Assembly (NCBI GenBank): GCA_003609755.1
Contig: AP017991.1
Span: 842,001 to 906,000 of the forward strand
Direction: 5' to 3'
Length of the DNA stretch: 64,000 bases
Origin: Planktothrix agardhii NIES-204
GTDB lineage: Bacteria > Cyanobacteriota > Cyanobacteriia > Cyanobacteriales > Microcoleaceae
Both the position numbers and the translations under genes were made by a program. The notes beneath the pieces are model-generated. The model was not told the DNA's origin and did no database searches. It saw only the letters and a program-made list of their open reading frames with translations. Position 1 is the first letter of the stretch. Every line of letters starts with the position of its first letter. Below, piece after piece: positions 42,641-53,294 of this stretch.

Positions 42641-43390
42641 ATGAATATTGATGTAGTTCCTCCTAAAAAACGCAAAGCTATTTTAGTTATTTCTCCCCAC
42701 GAGTTGACCCGACTAGAATATACTCCAGGTGGGAACGATTTACTTTTAAGTGAGCAGATTCATCTTTTAGTTCCTTCTGATGAAGCATCAAGTTATTTAG
42801 AGAAAAAATTAGAAAATAGTGGACTTTTGGAAGAAGGAGCTTTATTAATTCAAAATCCTTATGATTCATCGGATTATGTTGTTCTTGAAAAATCGGCTTC
42901 AACCTTTGCATTAGCAAAATATCTGCATTTTACGACTTTATGCGGGTTACTCGGTGCGCGAGAAGTTACAGTAGAACAAATCGAAGTCAAAACTTCAACA
43001 GGAAAGCAACTTTTTAAAGGTTCTCTCAATAGTTCTGGTGTTACGGGAAAGCTTGGAGCACAGAGTAAAACCTTTGAACAAATACGGAATCAGCTTGAAA
43101 TTCGGAGTACATTTCAAGGTGGAAATCCGAATATAGAAGAAGCCAAAGCTCATCTAAATAAATATCAACTGTTAAGTGATCATTCTATGACAAGTCTAAT
43201 TGCTCAAAGATCAGGTAGTAATCCTCTACAAAGTCGAGAATTAACTTTAAGTCTCACTGAGGAATTTAAGCAAAATTTTAAAGCAATTGCTGATATTAAA
43301 GTTCCAGTTTATCTTGATTTACAGGCTCAAATTGAGCAACTAAAAAAAGAAGTCTATGAGTTTACCTTGACGGTTAAAGTGGAGTTTTAG
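42641..43390 (+). CDS. Unknown protein, third gene of the GTPase unit
   Basis: A 249-residue soluble protein from ATG 42641. It opens with a basic PPKKRKAILVISPHELTRLEY and contains FALAKYLHFTTLCGLLGARE and a late hydrophilic helical region. The frame is open back to GTG 42488, which would add a Pro/Asn-rich piece and overlap the previous gene by 115 bases; the shorter form avoids that. No family or catalytic motif is recognised. The order GTPase, membrane protein, this protein suggests an effector or substrate-binding role, which is inference. Confidence 0.6.
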   Translation: MNIDVVPPKKRKAILVISPHELTRLEYTPGGNDLLLSEQIHLLVPSDEASSYLEKKLENSGLLEEGALLIQNPYDSSDYVVLEKSASTFALAKYLHFTTLCGLLGAREVTVEQIEVKTSTGKQLFKGSLNSSGVTGKLGAQSKTFEQIRNQLEIRSTFQGGNPNIEEAKAHLNKYQLLSDHSMTSLIAQRSGSNPLQSRELTLSLTEEFKQNFKAIADIKVPVYLDLQAQIEQLKKEVYEFTLTVKVEF

Positions 43391-43433
43391 TAAGCTATTT
43401 AGCATCTAATTGTTACTTAACTTCTAAAATAGG

Positions 43434-43718
43434 ATGAATTCACTAACAGAAGTTGAAGCGGCTATTCAAAAATTATCTGCTATTGAAGTCCGTCAACTGG
43501 CAGAATGGTTACAAACTTATCTGAATACTGAAGGGAATACAGAACACGCAGAAGAAACTGAGCAAAAGGTAACTTTTGTTCAAAATCAACAAAATGCTTG
43601 GGATGTCTTAGAATCAGTGATGGCAACTGTTGAGGCTCCTCCAGATTGGTCAATCAATCACGATCATTACCTATATGGAACAGCAAAACGTTATCAATTC
43701 GTAATTCGTAATTCGTAA
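43434..43718 (+). CDS. Orphan antitoxin-like protein, C-terminus altered by repeats
   Basis: A 94-residue protein. The helical LTEVEAAIQKLSAIEVRQLAEWLQTYL and the SINHDHYLYG motif are typical of small cyanobacterial antitoxins placed before a toxin gene. Here the usual end after YGTxKR is replaced by YQFVIRNS, read from a heptamer repeat (attcgta), and no toxin gene follows. It is probably what is left of a toxin-antitoxin pair. Confidence 0.55.
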   Translation: MNSLTEVEAAIQKLSAIEVRQLAEWLQTYLNTEGNTEHAEETEQKVTFVQNQQNAWDVLESVMATVEAPPDWSINHDHYLYGTAKRYQFVIRNS

Positions 43719-43726
43719 TTCCCATA

Positions 43727-44602
43727 TTATTTAGCAACTTTAATCGGCCCATCAATACTACCACTAAAAAACTGTTTGACGATCGCGCTATCGGTGGTAA
43801 ATGCTTCCTGAATTGTTCCTTGCCATTGCACTAAACCTTGATATAGAAAAACAATCCGATCGGCCGTCCGTCGAATGGTACTATCTTGATGGGTCACAAT
43901 ACTATAGGTACTGCAACCTTTGCCACTATGTTGTAAATCCCTAATTAAATCCTCAATAACCGTTGATGCAATCGGATCTAACCCGGCGGTGGGTTCGTCA
44001 TATAAAATTACCTCTGGTGTCTCCCTGGGATTTTCTGGATTTGGCATAATCGCCCGGGCAAAACTCACCCGTTTTCGCATTCCTCCTGATAATTCGGCGG
44101 GATATTGATCGCCAATATTTGGCAACCCGACCATCTCCAATTTCTCATTAACTAATTCCCTAATTTTTTTAGAAGGTAATTTTGTATGTTGATATAGTAA
44201 AAAACCAATATTTTCCGTCACCGTTAAAGAATCAAATAAAGCCGCCTGTTGAAATACCATAGCAATTCCAATCGGATCAGTAATATCATCGACCCATCCT
44301 TGCCGTTTTTTTCCTAATATATAAACTTCTCCTTCATCGGGGGGCAAAAGTCCGGCAATAATTCGCAAAATCGTTGATTTTCCCGTTCCTGAAGGGCCAA
44401 TAATTCCCAATGCTTCTCCCCGATAAATCGTTAAATCAACCCGATCCAAAATCATTTGGGAACCAAAGGCTTTACTCACCCCTTTTAATTCAATTAAAGG
44501 TTCTAAAGATTCCGAGTGCTTTGATAAAACCAAGTTATCCTTAAAATCGACGGGTTCAACCTTAATCCTCGGAGTTTTTCCCTTGTTACCGTCTTTGATC
44601 AT
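43727..44602 (-). CDS. ABC ATPase, MlaF/TGD3-like lipid transport
   Basis: A 291-residue ATPase: Walker A GPSGTGKST, signature LSGGMRKRVSFARA, Walker B VILYDEPTAGLDP, and VTHQ. The PEVILYDEPTAGLDPIAS form and LELKGVSKAFGSQ start fit the MlaF/Ttg2A branch, whose plastid relative is TGD3; these power phospholipid traffic between envelope membranes with an MlaE permease and an MCE protein. Those partners are not in the window. The ATG at 44602 is preferred over a TTG at 44611. Confidence 0.85.
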   Translation of the reverse strand: MIKDGNKGKTPRIKVEPVDFKDNLVLSKHSESLEPLIELKGVSKAFGSQMILDRVDLTIYRGEALGIIGPSGTGKSTILRIIAGLLPPDEGEVYILGKKRQGWVDDITDPIGIAMVFQQAALFDSLTVTENIGFLLYQHTKLPSKKIRELVNEKLEMVGLPNIGDQYPAELSGGMRKRVSFARAIMPNPENPRETPEVILYDEPTAGLDPIASTVIEDLIRDLQHSGKGCSTYSIVTHQDSTIRRTADRIVFLYQGLVQWQGTIQEAFTTDSAIVKQFFSGSIDGPIKVAK

Positions 44603-44818
44603 GTCGCTCAACCCTTCTTATCATTGTAACTTATACCCAATACAGTTGTTAAGCAAACGATTTAATCGTTATCATCACTTTGATCTCCCTCGTTAGGAAA
44701 AATTAAACACACCGATAGCCCGATGGGATTAACCTCTAGTCCGTTATTTTACGATCAGCACGACCTCCCTAGTCTAAATTGTCTGTAAAAGCCCGTATAT
44801 CGAAGTAAAACACTATCT

Positions 44819-46201
44819 ATGTCAACTGGTTCGTTCAAACACACCTTCCGCAGAATTATGAAACTCAGACTCCATCTTGGCCTATCGAACTATCGTTCTC
44901 ACCGGATGATTAACCAATGGTTTAAATGGTTATCCCCTGGGTTGTTTATCAAGCGGTGGATGGCGGTTAGTGCCACGGGAGTGTTAGTGGCTAGTTTAGG
45001 GTTGGCGATCTCGACGGGAATGACTCCGATTTATTACATCCTACAACTGCTGAAAAATTTATTAGGATGGATTACCACCGTTGTGCCAAATTATATCTCA
45101 GGGCCATTGATGATTGCCTTGGGGGTTGTGTTAGTTCTTTGGAGTCAAACCCGCAGTTTAAATTCAATTAGTGAAGCCTTTTATCCGGCAGGAGATGAAC
45201 AATTAGTTGATCGTTTGTTGAGTCATCGCCGTTTATTGCGGGGGCCGAAAATTGTTGGGCTTGGGGGCGGTACTGGGTTATCAACTTTATTACGGGGATT
45301 GAAAGAATATAGCGCTAATATTACCGCCATTGTTACTGTGGCAGATGATGGCGGATCTTCAGGACGGTTACGGCGAGAAATGGGAGTTTTACCCCCTGGA
45401 GATATTAGGAATTGTATCGCCGCCTTAGCCGATGAAGAAAGATTATTAACGGAGTTATTTCAATATAGATTTACCGCCGGAGATGGATTAACCGGACATA
45501 GTTTCGGAAATTTATTCTTAACCGCAATGAGTGAAATTGAAGGAGATTTGGAACAGGCGATCGCCGCTAGTTCTAAGGTATTAGCTATTAGAGGTCAAGT
45601 CCTACCCGCCACATTAACAGATGTTAATTTATGGGCAAAATTAGCCGATGGTCGCCGAATTCATGGGGAATCTAGTATTACTGAAGCTAAGGGAAAAATT
45701 TTGACGATTGGTTGTATTCCCCCCAACCCTCCCGCCCTACCGAAAGCAGTACAAGCGATTTTAGAGGCAGATTTGATTATTATTGGCCCTGGTAGTTTAT
45801 ATACAAGTGTAATTCCTAATTTATTAGTTCCAGAAATTGCCGCGGCTATTGCTTCTCGAAATGTTCCCCGGATTTATATTTGTAATATTATGACCCAACC
45901 GGGGGAAACCAATGGTTATACGGTTTCTGATCATATTAAAGCTATTGATAAAGCCTGCGGTTATCAATTATTTGATGCGGTGTTAACTCAAGGAACAGTT
46001 CCCCCAGCTAATGCTTTAATTCGATATGCTCAAGAAGACTCTCATCCAGTTATTTTAGATCGAGATATGGTTAAACAATTGGGTCGAAGGATTGTGATGA
46101 GTAATATTATGGATGTTGATCCCGACACCGGATATTTACGCCATGATCCCTATCGGTTAGCCCAGGTATTATTAAGATGGTTTGGCAAAACTAACCCGTA
46201 G
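44819..46201 (+). CDS. yvcK: YvcK/CofD-like protein with N-terminal membrane region
   Basis: A 460-residue protein. Two hydrophobic segments occupy residues about 45-120. The YvcK domain follows with [58 protein letters not shown] and [18 protein letters not shown]. In Bacillus the family binds UDP-GlcNAc and is needed on gluconeogenic carbon and for wall synthesis. The membrane part is usual in cyanobacteria. The 207-base upstream gap shows no clear promoter. Confidence 0.87.
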   Translation: MSTGSFKHTFRRIMKLRLHLGLSNYRSHRMINQWFKWLSPGLFIKRWMAVSATGVLVASLGLAISTGMTPIYYILQLLKNLLGWITTVVPNYISGPLMIALGVVLVLWSQTRSLNSISEAFYPAGDEQLVDRLLSHRRLLRGPKIVGLGGGTGLSTLLRGLKEYSANITAIVTVADDGGSSGRLRREMGVLPPGDIRNCIAALADEERLLTELFQYRFTAGDGLTGHSFGNLFLTAMSEIEGDLEQAIAASSKVLAIRGQVLPATLTDVNLWAKLADGRRIHGESSITEAKGKILTIGCIPPNPPALPKAVQAILEADLIIIGPGSLYTSVIPNLLVPEIAAAIASRNVPRIYICNIMTQPGETNGYTVSDHIKAIDKACGYQLFDAVLTQGTVPPANALIRYAQEDSHPVILDRDMVKQLGRRIVMSNIMDVDPDTGYLRHDPYRLAQVLLRWFGKTNP

Positions 46202-46207
46202 GTTAGA

Positions 46208-46251
46208 GAGTCCTTTAGGACTCACTACAGTGTAGTAAGCCCTGAAGGGCT
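46208..46251 (+). terminator. Tandem hairpins after yvcK
   Basis: GAGTCC-TTTA-GGACTC (46208-46223) and AGCCC-TGAA-GGGCT (46238-46251), with a small palindrome CTACAGTGTAG between, then CAATCTTTT. The second stem with the T-rich tail has terminator form. Confidence 0.6.
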
Positions 46252-46281
46252 CAATCTTTTCTAAACTATTCAGATAAAATT

Positions 46282-46755
46282 ATGACTCAATTCCATTTAC
46301 CCAACGCCCAAGCAACCAATAAATTAGGGAAACAATTTGGGCGATCGCTTTCAGCCAATAGTATTATATTATTAGAAGGGAATTTAGGAGCCGGAAAAAC
46401 AACTTTTGTTCAAGGTTTAGCCGCAGGTTTAGATATTCCTGAATCCATTGAAAGTCCGACATTTACTTTAATTAATGAATATCTAAATGGCAGGATTCCT
46501 CTCTATCATTTAGACTTATATAGATTAGAAGCATCAGAAATTGAACACTTGAATTTAGAACAATATTGGGAAGGAATTGAAGTCGAACCCGGAATTATTG
46601 CCATTGAATGGGCCGATTGTTTGCCCTATAAACCGGAAAGTTATCTAAAAATAGAATTAACTTATACAGAAAAAGGTGATCGTCTTGCTACTTTATTTAA
46701 TATCGGTCAGAATAATTTTAATCTGGATGTAGATCAGATTGAATTGCTAAATTGA
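46282..46755 (+). CDS. tsaE: tRNA threonylcarbamoyladenosine synthesis ATPase TsaE
   Basis: A 157-residue P-loop protein: ILLEGNLGAGKTTFVQGLAAGL, SPTFTLINEY, LYHLDLYRLE and the EWAD element near IAIEWADCLPY. It drives turnover of the TsaB-TsaD complex that makes t6A37 in tRNAs reading ANN codons. tsaD lies at 56347-57393. Confidence 0.92.
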   Translation: MTQFHLPNAQATNKLGKQFGRSLSANSIILLEGNLGAGKTTFVQGLAAGLDIPESIESPTFTLINEYLNGRIPLYHLDLYRLEASEIEHLNLEQYWEGIEVEPGIIAIEWADCLPYKPESYLKIELTYTEKGDRLATLFNIGQNNFNLDVDQIELLN

Positions 46756-46863
46756 GTATGATTTGGAGGCGATCGCCAAACAAAATAACTTTACAAAACT
46801 ATTGAATTATGGGATAATTTAAACAGACTAATCCCAGTTTAACCTATTTCCCAAAATCCCCCA

Positions 46864-47334
46864 ATGATTCAATCTACAAAACCCTTAATGTTTCTGACTT
46901 CTTTCCTTTTTGTCAGTATTTTTTCGGTTGCTGTTAATGTTCAAGCTCAAACCAAAAGCAAAATAACCCTGACTATTGATGGGTTAAAAAATAAAAATGG
47001 ACAAATTTGTGCGAGTTTATTTGCGAGTAATAAAGGCTTCCCCAGTAATGGAGACAATGCGATAAAAAGCGGTTGTGTCAGTATTACAGAAGTTCCTGTT
47101 GTCATGAGTTTTGATAATTTGCAACCAGGTAGTTATGCGATTGCGGTTCTTCATGATGCAAATAATGATAAAATGGCTAACCGAAATGCTTTAGGAATTC
47201 CCACCGAAGGATTTGGTTTTTCTAAAAATCCCACCATTCTCACTGGGCCCCCAAAATTCAATGATGCTGCGGTTGTGCTGGCTGGAGAAAACACTAATAT
47301 TAATATTAAATTAATGTATTTGTTAGGCGGTTAG
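46864..47334 (+). CDS. DUF2141 secreted protein
   Basis: A 156-residue protein with a signal peptide (FLTSFLFVSIFSVAVNVQAQ) and a DUF2141 domain: ICASLFASNKGFP, LQPGSYAIAVLHDANNDKM and GIPTEGFGFSKNP. These are small beta-sandwich periplasmic proteins of unknown role. ATG at 46864 fits the signal. It is probably monocistronic. Confidence 0.8.
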   Translation: MIQSTKPLMFLTSFLFVSIFSVAVNVQAQTKSKITLTIDGLKNKNGQICASLFASNKGFPSNGDNAIKSGCVSITEVPVVMSFDNLQPGSYAIAVLHDANNDKMANRNALGIPTEGFGFSKNPTILTGPPKFNDAAVVLAGENTNINIKLMYLLGG

Positions 47335-47395
47335 GGGTAATTCATAAATTACCCCTACATATAGGGTTAAATCCCAAAATTTGCGTAAGTCCTAG

Positions 47396-47665
47396 TTAAT
47401 AGACCTGAATCCAGGCCTTAACATCATATTCTGTCCAAATCCCATTTTGCCAATAGGGGTCAGACTCAATTAACTGACGCACGGTTGCTTCATCCTCCGC
47501 GTCATAAATCCCAAATATTTTAGTAACATCCTGAGTCGGGCCAATAGTTAATAAAACACCCGATTCTTTTTGTTGTTTTAATCGTTCTAAATGTTCCGCC
47601 CGATAGGGTTCTCGTTTCTCCAGAACGTTCTCACAATAGCTTCCGAACATGACATATTTTGGCAT
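47396..47665 (-). CDS. YciI-like protein
   Basis: An 89-residue protein with the YciI fold pattern (RAEHLERLKQQKESGVLLTIGPTQD and IESDPYWQNGIWTEYDVKAW). Family members have a His-Asp pair and are of poorly known function, often degradative or editing enzymes. The next gene upstream on the same strand is pheT, 37 bases away, so the two may share a message. Confidence 0.75.
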   Translation of the reverse strand: MPKYVMFGSYCENVLEKREPYRAEHLERLKQQKESGVLLTIGPTQDVTKIFGIYDAEDEATVRQLIESDPYWQNGIWTEYDVKAWIQVY

Positions 47666-47702
47666 AATTGTTACTGATTGATTGTTGATTTTTGACTGGG
47701 AT

Positions 47703-50198
47703 CTAACTTCTGAGACTGACGTTAAATTGTTGTACTAAAGCATCTCGGACTTTTTGTTGAAAGGGGTCAATATCGGTATCGGTTAAAGTGCGATCGCTAA
47801 CCCGATAAACTAAACGAAAAGCCAAACTACGCTGACCTTCAGGTACATTTTTCCCCCGATATTCGTCGAAAACTTCCACCGATTCTAATAGATTCCCAGC
47901 GGCTTTGGTAATACAGCGTTGAATATCTGATACAGGGACTTCCACGGGGACGAAAAAGGCAATATCTCGATCGGAAGCGGGGAAAGTAGAAAAAGGTTTG
48001 AATTTACGAACTAAATTAGAGGGGCGATTCATCCCTTCTAATAATACCGATAACTCGAATTCAAAGGCATAAACTTGATTCGGTAAATCCTGTTTTTGAC
48101 AGAGTTGCGGATGCAATTGTCCGAAAATTCCTAACCGTTTCCCCTGTAACCATAAGGAAGCTGTGCGTCCGGGGTGTAACAATTCTATAGTAGATTCCGG
48201 TTTATATTCAACGGTTAAATTCAAGCGTTGAAATACTGCTTCTAAAATGCCTTTGGCTTCAAACCAAGTTAGGGGTTGTTCTTGACCACTTCTAACCCAA
48301 CGGCCAAAACTGCGATCGCCTCCCATAATACCAGCAATGGCATTTTGTTCTTTGTATTCGTCTCCTTCTTTCCAGAAAATTCTGCCGATTTCAAAGCCAT
48401 TTAACGGCCCATTTCCATTTTCTAAATTATAAACAAAGGCATCAATTAATCCGGTTAACATTTCGGTGCGTAAAGCCGAATATTCCACAAACAAAGGGTT
48501 ATCTAAAACAACTTGATTATCCCCCTCTGTTTTTACTAGGGAATAGTGCATTAATTCCGTTAATCCTTCCCCGCGAAAAGCCGCCCGAATTTGTCGAGTT
48601 GCGACCTGTTCTAAGGGAAGATAACCGGATACTCCTTGACTGGGCAATGTATCACGGAATTGATCATATCCGTAGAGACGGGCAACTTCTTCGATTAAGT
48701 CAATTTCTCGTTCTAAATCTCGATAACGATAGGGGGGAACAGTAACTTGCCAAATAACAGAATTACCGTGAGATTCCGTACGGGCGGGTTCTGTTATATC
48801 TTTGCTAGTTACCGGAATTTGGATTAACCCACCCCTACATTTACATCCTAAAGCCGTCAGGGTTTTTTCTACTTCTTCAGGTAATAAATAGGGGGATTCG
48901 GCTCGTTTCAGTTGTCCTAAAATAGCATTAATTCGATCTAACCTTAATGTAATTTCAGGAGTCTGAATTTCTAGGGGACTGCGATCGCTTTCTTGACAAA
49001 CAGGAACCCCAGAAGCCAACTGTTTTAACAATAAAATAGCCCGCCGACAAGCCAATTCTAATTCCGCCTGATTCACCCCGCGTTCATAACGAGTAGAAGC
49101 CTCGCTGCGTAGTCCTTGCGCCCGGGCAGAACGACGAATAGCGATGGGTGAAAAAATAGCTGCTTCTAACAATAGATTTTGAGTTTGTGCAAAAACTTCT
49201 GTTTCTTCACCTCCCATAACTCCCGCTAAAGCCACCGGATAATTATTGGCGGTAATTAACAGATTTTGCTCCTGTAATTTCCGAGTTTGACCATCTAAAG
49301 TTTTAAGGGATTCATCGGATTTAGCAAAGCGCACGCCCACGGTTAAATCTTGAGAGGAAGTTAACTGTTTTATCCGATCTAAATCAAAGGCATGAAGCGG
49401 TTGTCCCCATTCTAATAAAATGTAATTAGTGATGTCTACCACATTATTAATCGGACGCACTCCTGCGGCTTGTAAACGGCGTTGTAACCACTCAGGAGAA
49501 GGGGCAATTTTCACCCCTTGAATAATAGTACCAATATAGATCGGACAAGCGGTTTTATCGGCAATTTCAATCGCTAAAGATTCAGACTGATCTGGCTGTT
49601 CAATTAATAACTCTGGAGGTTGAGGAATTCTTAAATTTGCCCCGGTTAATGCGGCAATTTCACGGGCAATTCCCACCATACTTAAGCCATCGGCGCGGTT
49701 AGCAGTTGCCGTCACATCTAAAATAACATCATCTAACCCTAATAAGGGTCTAATATCACTGCCTAACGCCGGATTTTCCAGGTTAAAACTGTGGATTCCC
49801 GCCGAGTCTTTTTCTAATCCTAATTCAGCTAAAGAACAAATCATCCCCTCGGAGGGAACTCCCCGTAATTTTGTCTTTTTTAGTGTTAAATTAATTTTAG
49901 GAAGATGAGTTCCCAAAACTGCCACAGCCACCACCATTCCCGATGCCGCATTGGACGCCCCACAAACAATATTCAGAGGGTCAGAAGCACCAATATCAAC
50001 TTGACAAACCCTTAATTTATCAGCATTGGGGTGTTGTTCGGCTTGAATAATTTTCCCCAGGACAACCCCATCGGCCCAGGAACGTAAATCTTCAATATCT
50101 TCCACCTCGAACCCCGCCATTGTGAGGATTTCAGACAACTCTTGGGGGGTGTTCTGGATATCTACCAGTTCTTGTAACCAATTTAGAGAAATACGCAT
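47703..50198 (-). CDS. pheT: Phenylalanyl-tRNA synthetase beta subunit
   Basis: An 831-residue subunit with, in order, the OB/tRNA-binding domain ([29 protein letters not shown]), the B3/B4 editing region ([25 protein letters not shown]), B5 and the catalytic-like core ([21 protein letters not shown]) and the C-terminal anticodon-binding domain ([15 protein letters not shown]). Together with PheS it charges tRNA-Phe. ATG at 50198. Confidence 0.96.
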   Translation of the reverse strand: MRISLNWLQELVDIQNTPQELSEILTMAGFEVEDIEDLRSWADGVVLGKIIQAEQHPNADKLRVCQVDIGASDPLNIVCGASNAASGMVVAVAVLGTHLPKINLTLKKTKLRGVPSEGMICSLAELGLEKDSAGIHSFNLENPALGSDIRPLLGLDDVILDVTATANRADGLSMVGIAREIAALTGANLRIPQPPELLIEQPDQSESLAIEIADKTACPIYIGTIIQGVKIAPSPEWLQRRLQAAGVRPINNVVDITNYILLEWGQPLHAFDLDRIKQLTSSQDLTVGVRFAKSDESLKTLDGQTRKLQEQNLLITANNYPVALAGVMGGEETEVFAQTQNLLLEAAIFSPIAIRRSARAQGLRSEASTRYERGVNQAELELACRRAILLLKQLASGVPVCQESDRSPLEIQTPEITLRLDRINAILGQLKRAESPYLLPEEVEKTLTALGCKCRGGLIQIPVTSKDITEPARTESHGNSVIWQVTVPPYRYRDLEREIDLIEEVARLYGYDQFRDTLPSQGVSGYLPLEQVATRQIRAAFRGEGLTELMHYSLVKTEGDNQVVLDNPLFVEYSALRTEMLTGLIDAFVYNLENGNGPLNGFEIGRIFWKEGDEYKEQNAIAGIMGGDRSFGRWVRSGQEQPLTWFEAKGILEAVFQRLNLTVEYKPESTIELLHPGRTASLWLQGKRLGIFGQLHPQLCQKQDLPNQVYAFEFELSVLLEGMNRPSNLVRKFKPFSTFPASDRDIAFFVPVEVPVSDIQRCITKAAGNLLESVEVFDEYRGKNVPEGQRSLAFRLVYRVSDRTLTDTDIDPFQQKVRDALVQQFNVSLRS

Positions 50199-50530
50199 CG
50201 TGATTCGCTTTCAATGTTCCTAATCCATTGTTGCACCAAGTCGGATGTTGAGCGTTTGTTATTGGTTGATTTTGAAGGTGTTGAAGCTCAATCACTGAAA
50301 CTATGAGGATTTTGTGTTATAATTCTGGTGTCAACACGTTCAAATATTGCTACAAGGGCAAGATTATTGATTCTGGCTCCCATAAAACGTTTCATAGAAA
50401 ACGAGTATTTATGCTTCAAGGGTGGCATAGTTGTTAAGAAATAAGTAGAAACACAAATCCAGTATTATATTATCAGTCCTGTGGGTTTTGCAAGTTCTCC
50501 GTTCACTGGTAAAAAGCAATCTCAAACATC

Positions 50531-52207
50531 ATGAGCTACTGTGTTAATCCAGCCTGCCCTCAACCTGAGAATTTAGATGATGCCCTCAAGTGCAAGGCTT
50601 GTGGTTCAAAATTGCTGCTGAGAAATCGCTATCAGGTGATTCAACCTTTGGGTAAAGGCGGATTTGGGGCAACGTTTCTAGCTCAAGATATGTCCCTACC
50701 CGGACGTCCGAATTGTGTGGTCAAACAACTGCGACCCACGGCGACATCCGCTCGAATTTTAGAAATGGCAAGGGAGTTATTTCAACGGGAAGCAAAAACC
50801 CTGGGTAAAATTGGTGATCATCCCCAGATTCCTCGGCTCATTGATTATTTTATCGTGGGAAAACAATTTTATTTGGTACAAGAATATGTGGATGGCTATA
50901 CTTTAAAACAAGAGGTCAAGGAAAAGGGTATTTTTGACGAGGCACAAGCCAAAAAATTTCTGCGGGAAATTATTCCCATATTAGATTATATTCACAGTCA
51001 AGAAGTGATTCATCGAGATATTAAACCTGCTAATATTTTACGTCGGCGAATTGATCAAAATTTAGTTTTAATTGATTTTGGAGCGGTAAAAGATCAAGTT
51101 AACCAAGCTACAATGATGGGCACTGGACAGACGGCTTTTACTAATTTTGCCATCGGGACATCGGGGTTTGCTCCCCCCGAACAAATGGCTTTACGTCCGG
51201 TTTATGCCAGTGATATTTATGCGGTGGGCATGACCTGTGTTTATTTGATGACTGGGAAGTCTCCTAATTCCTTTGAAAGTAATCAAATTACCGGGGAAAT
51301 TTTGTGGCAACCCCATCTGGATGTGAGTGATTCTTTTTGCAGTATATTGCAACGAATGTTAGAATTTTCGGTGCAGTATCGCTATCAATCGGCGCAAGAT
51401 GTTCTGCGAGCATTAGATTCTGAATCTAGTTATGAAGGTCTTTCAGGAAGCATGGTAATGCAGCAGAAGTCTAACTCAACTTCTAACTCCAAATTACCAA
51501 CTCCTACGGATGAACCTACTGTTTTCAATGAAAATACCGGGTTGATGTTGACTTCAGAAAAAATAGGTGCACAAATTCGAGAAAGGAAACAACGGTTAGG
51601 GCAAAAAAAATCAGGAAAGATTGGAGGAGATCAGGATATTTATGATCAAACTGCTCTAGTGAGTGGTTTCGGTGCTAATCAAGGCGCTCCAGTTAGTATG
51701 ATCTGTGATTCTGGTGCGAATAAAAAAGTTAATTCTGCTTCTGTCCCTGTAAATTCAGCCCCAAAATGGAATGAAAACACATTAAAAACTGCTTATGTAA
51801 AGGGTAGACGGGATTTTGCGGACTGTAAATTAAGTGGTTTAAATTTGGAAAATTTTGATTGGTCTGGGGCTAATTTTTATGAATCCCGTTTAAGTAATAC
51901 GAATTTTCAAGGGGCCGATTTAACAGAAGTTAATTTTGGTCGGGCAAGATTAACGAATGTTAATTTCAGAAATGCTAAATTAGTTAAAGCCTATATGAGT
52001 AATGCTAATTTAGAACGGGCAGATCTTCGGGGTGCAAATTTGAGAAATGCCTGTTTAAATCGGGCTAATTTGCGAGGGGTGAATCTTTGTGGTGCTAATC
52101 TTACGGATGCCATTGTCACCGATGAACAATTAGCCATGGCTAAAATGAATGGGCGCACAATTAGACCAAATGGAAAACGAAAAAGTTGGTGGTGGTTCTG
52201 GTTTTAA
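50531..52207 (+). CDS. Serine/threonine kinase with zinc ribbon and pentapeptide repeats
   Basis: A 558-residue protein in three parts. Residues 1-28 hold four Cys (C4, C9, C21, C24), a small zinc ribbon. Residues about 34-290 are a Hanks-type kinase with GKGGFGATF, the catalytic Lys in VVKQL, HRDIKPANIL, IDFGAVK and APPEQM. After a Ser/Asn linker, about 440-545 are pentapeptide repeats (A(N/D)LxxANL). This layout is like SpkB of Synechocystis. There is no membrane helix. The 332-base upstream gap holds a TATAAT-like -10 near 50319 and otherwise nothing I can name. Confidence 0.85.
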   Translation: MSYCVNPACPQPENLDDALKCKACGSKLLLRNRYQVIQPLGKGGFGATFLAQDMSLPGRPNCVVKQLRPTATSARILEMARELFQREAKTLGKIGDHPQIPRLIDYFIVGKQFYLVQEYVDGYTLKQEVKEKGIFDEAQAKKFLREIIPILDYIHSQEVIHRDIKPANILRRRIDQNLVLIDFGAVKDQVNQATMMGTGQTAFTNFAIGTSGFAPPEQMALRPVYASDIYAVGMTCVYLMTGKSPNSFESNQITGEILWQPHLDVSDSFCSILQRMLEFSVQYRYQSAQDVLRALDSESSYEGLSGSMVMQQKSNSTSNSKLPTPTDEPTVFNENTGLMLTSEKIGAQIRERKQRLGQKKSGKIGGDQDIYDQTALVSGFGANQGAPVSMICDSGANKKVNSASVPVNSAPKWNENTLKTAYVKGRRDFADCKLSGLNLENFDWSGANFYESRLSNTNFQGADLTEVNFGRARLTNVNFRNAKLVKAYMSNANLERADLRGANLRNACLNRANLRGVNLCGANLTDAIVTDEQLAMAKMNGRTIRPNGKRKSWWWFWF

Positions 52208-52278
52208 AGCCGGGTAAGCTGCACAAATATTTCCTATTCCTATTCCCTATTTCCTAGTGCGTAGCACCATAAAACACA

Positions 52279-52467
52279 ATGCAATACTATTTTACCGCAT
52301 TTATCGTTATTTTCTTCATCGCCTGTTATGGTTACAGTTATTTTATTGTTAAACTAGCTAAACAAAAAGGAGAAGAATTTTTATTGTTTGGAATGTTATT
52401 CGGGTTATTTGGATTTATGGCATTTTGTGCCGCTTCTGTTCCCTTTTTACATTGGCTACTAGATTAA
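52279..52467 (+). CDS. Small membrane protein
   Basis: A 62-residue protein with two hydrophobic segments (FTAFIVIFFIACYGYSYF and LFGMLFGLFGFMAFCAA) separated by a short charged loop (KLAKQKGEE). It precedes menH by 17 bases and may share its message. No family recognised; the pairing of two helices and the charged loop argue for a real gene. Confidence 0.55.
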   Translation: MQYYFTAFIVIFFIACYGYSYFIVKLAKQKGEEFLLFGMLFGLFGFMAFCAASVPFLHWLLD

Positions 52468-52484
52468 TAACTTCATCAAGTTTT

Positions 52485-53294
52485 ATGCCGTTTTTAAAAC
52501 AAAAAAACTATTGTTTTCATTATACTAAAAACGGCAATATTAATCAACCTGTTATTTTATTTTTACATGGATTTCTAGGAAATAGTCAGGATTTTAATAC
52601 CCGAATTTCTCCACTATTTTCCCAGTTTTGTTGTTTAACCCTTGACCTCCCTGGACACGGACAAACTCAAGTTTTAGGAGAAGACATTTGTTATCAAATG
52701 TCTGAAACAGCAATCGCATTAATAGAGTTATTAAACCATCTAAATATTGCCCAATGTTATTTAATGGGATATTCTATGGGGGGAAGATTAGGATTATATT
52801 TAACCTTAAATTTTCCCCAATATTTTCAAAAAGTAATATTAGAATCCACATACCCAGGACTCAAAACTGAATCAGAGCGGTTACAACGGTTGATTTCAGA
52901 TATTCAAAAATCTCAACAACTACAAACCCTGGAATTTCCAATATTTTTAGACCAATGGTATAACCAACCACTATTTCAAACCTTAAAAAATCACCCTGAA
53001 TTTGATCAAATTTTTGATCATCGTTTAAAGAATAATCCCATGGAGTTATCAAAATCCCTGCGGTATTTAGGAACCGGAAATCAACCGTCTCTCTGGGAAA
53101 AATTACCCAACAATCAAATACCCCTATTGCTGTTAGTTGGAGAATTGGATCATAAATTCAAACAAATTAACCAAGAAATAAACCAATTATGTCCCCTTTC
53201 CCAGTTGCAAATTATCCCGAATTGTGGTCATAATATTTTAATTGAAAATCCTCAACAGTGGATTAATAAAATAGTTAAGTTTTTATCGGAATGA
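52485..53294 (+). CDS. menH: MenH-like hydrolase, phylloquinone pathway
   Basis: A 269-residue alpha/beta hydrolase: LFLHGFLGNSQDF, LDLPGHGQT, the nucleophile in GYSMGGRLGLYL, Asp in VGELDHKF and His in PNCGHNILIENP. It should form 2-succinyl-6-hydroxy-cyclohexadiene carboxylate (SHCHC), the substrate of MenC. The four-base overlap with menC supports this over a generic hydrolase. The frame is open to 52425, inside the previous gene; ATG 52485 is preferred. Confidence 0.85.
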   Translation: MPFLKQKNYCFHYTKNGNINQPVILFLHGFLGNSQDFNTRISPLFSQFCCLTLDLPGHGQTQVLGEDICYQMSETAIALIELLNHLNIAQCYLMGYSMGGRLGLYLTLNFPQYFQKVILESTYPGLKTESERLQRLISDIQKSQQLQTLEFPIFLDQWYNQPLFQTLKNHPEFDQIFDHRLKNNPMELSKSLRYLGTGNQPSLWEKLPNNQIPLLLLVGELDHKFKQINQEINQLCPLSQLQIIPNCGHNILIENPQQWINKIVKFLSE

